In this document: one piece after another, positions 63,421 to 64,000 of the stretch
How the letters are laid out: every line of letters starts with the position of its first letter
Position numbering within the stretch: position 1 is the first letter of the stretch
Assembly: GCF_000016185.1 (NCBI RefSeq)
Contig: NC_011420.2
Location: forward strand, 2,252,501 to 2,316,500
Reading direction: 5' to 3'
DNA length: 64,000 nt
DNA from: Rhodospirillum centenum SW
Lineage (GTDB): Bacteria; Pseudomonadota; Alphaproteobacteria; Azospirillales; Azospirillaceae
Program-made: the position numbers and the translations under genes
Notes under the pieces: model-generated
Databases searched by the model: none
What the model was told of the DNA's origin: nothing
The model's input: the letters and a program-made list of their open reading frames with translations, nothing else

Positions 63421-64000
63421 TCAGCGGGCGGGCGGCGGCGGTGCGATCACCGGCAGGCCGGACGGGGCCAGCGCGATCTCCACCGGCAGACGGGCGATCA
63501 CGTCGCCGTCGCCCTGCACCGGCTCCCCGGCCGGGCCGTCGATGCCCACGCGCACGGCCGGCAGGACCCGGAAGCCGGGCAGGCGCTCCAGCAACCCCAG
63601 CACCATCCCGGCCGAATAGGCGAGCGCCGCCGCCCGGCCGCCGCATTCGAACAGGCAGGCGTGGAGCTGCGGCCGCTCCAGATCGGCCTGGGGGGCCAGC
63701 ACGAACCGGCCGCCGTAGAAGTGCCCCTTGGCGACGATGCAGGAGGCGGCCCGGACCCGCTCCACCCCGCCTGCGGCATCCTCAACCGTCACGGTGTAGA
63801 CCGGCCGCGGCCCGGCCAGAAGCTGCCCGAGCGTCTCCACCACATAGGCACCCTTGCCGGTCAGCCGCTTGAGCCGGGGGTTCACCCGCTCCACCACCGC
63901 CGCATCCAGCCCGGCACCGGCCATCATGGTGAAAAAGCGGCCGCCGGCGCGGCCCGGATGGATCAGCCGCACCGGCCCCGTCGCCAGAAGCGCCGCCAGC
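63421..64000 (-). CDS. Diacylglycerol kinase-family lipid kinase, C-terminal part (cut by window edge)
   Basis: The frame is open to the right edge, so the start lies beyond the window; the GTG at 63972 is internal. The visible part is the C-terminal beta-sandwich of the DAGK/YegS/sphingosine-kinase family (FFTMMAGAGLDAAVVERVNPRLKRLTGKGAYVVETL in outline, then GHFYGGRFVLAPQADLERPQLHACLF). The catalytic N-terminal domain with the GGDGT motif is not visible. It would phosphorylate a lipid at the inner membrane. It is convergent with map, 25 bases apart. Confidence 0.8.
   Translation of the reverse strand, partial: LAALLATGPVRLIHPGRAGGRFFTMMAGAGLDAAVVERVNPRLKRLTGKGAYVVETLGQLLAGPRPVYTVTVEDAAGGVERVRAASCIVAKGHFYGGRFVLAPQADLERPQLHACLFECGGRAAALAYSAGMVLGLLERLPGFRVLPAVRVGIDGPAGEPVQGDGDVIARLPVEIALAPSGLPVIAPPPPAR

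Overview
This window comes from a GC-rich alphaproteobacterium, most likely a member of the Rhodospirillales (Azospirillum/Rhodocista-like). That placement is inferred from gene content and order: an atpHAGDC cluster encoding only the F1 sector, fdxA followed by a CarD/CdnL gene and rpoH, an rpsP-rimM-trmD-rplS operon behind ffh, a BLUF photoreceptor, NnrU and DUF1289 genes, and very high GC with long antisense shadow frames. I see no rRNA, tRNA, CRISPR, IS element or prophage genes. The window reads as ordinary chromosome with accessory modules between housekeeping blocks.

Layout. 1-4.4 kb: the 3' part of a Dcp-like M3 peptidase, then sucCD. 4.4-7.7 kb: PepSY-TM, DUF2271, DUF4198 and ApbE genes, read as an extracytoplasmic flavin-transfer module. 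7.7-12.3 kb (minus): BLUF protein, a small membrane protein, then ftsY-mtaB-dapF with overlapping or touching genes. 12.6-18.5 kb: cysE, a three-gene envelope glycosylation operon (GT-C-like membrane protein, GT2, GtrA) and a pentapeptide-repeat protein. 18.6-23.7 kb: ffh, a GNAT acetyltransferase, a VOC protein and the rpsP-rimM-trmD-rplS operon. 23.8-25.6 kb: ABC-F ATPase behind a perfect palindrome. 25.5-34.0 kb (minus): five consecutive family-5 peptide-binding proteins with no permease or ATPase. 34.2-37.3 kb: a short ModE-like regulator convergent with modABC, with a ModE-box-like palindrome in front of modA. 37.4-42.0 kb: DUF938 methyltransferase, TerB-like protein, fdxA, carD, a PPP-fold protein that has lost its metal ligands, and rpoH. 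42.2-46.7 kb: class III cyclase and M48 lipoprotein peptidase (minus), then a secreted beta-sandwich protein behind a sigma-54-type promoter. 46.8-54.8 kb: small membrane proteins, truncated globin plus NnrU, a TetR gene with a damaged 3' end, prolyl aminopeptidase, a K+/H+ antiporter, nudC, DUF1289 and a ferritin-like diiron protein. 55.0-60.1 kb (minus): atpHAGDC. 60.4-64.0 kb: a small unknown gene, a polysaccharide flippase, map and a partial lipid kinase.

The most notable items are: the flavinylation module, whose DUF2271 protein carries a DxxSGxT acceptor motif; the PPP pseudophosphatase between carD and rpoH; the promoter with paired palindromes in front of the secreted protein at 46.2 kb; the five tandem binding proteins, one with a Tat signal; the histidine-rich extension on MtaB; and a cluster of apparent single-C expansions at the end of the TetR gene. 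All calls were made by reading the sequence. Family names are from recognition, not database searches.
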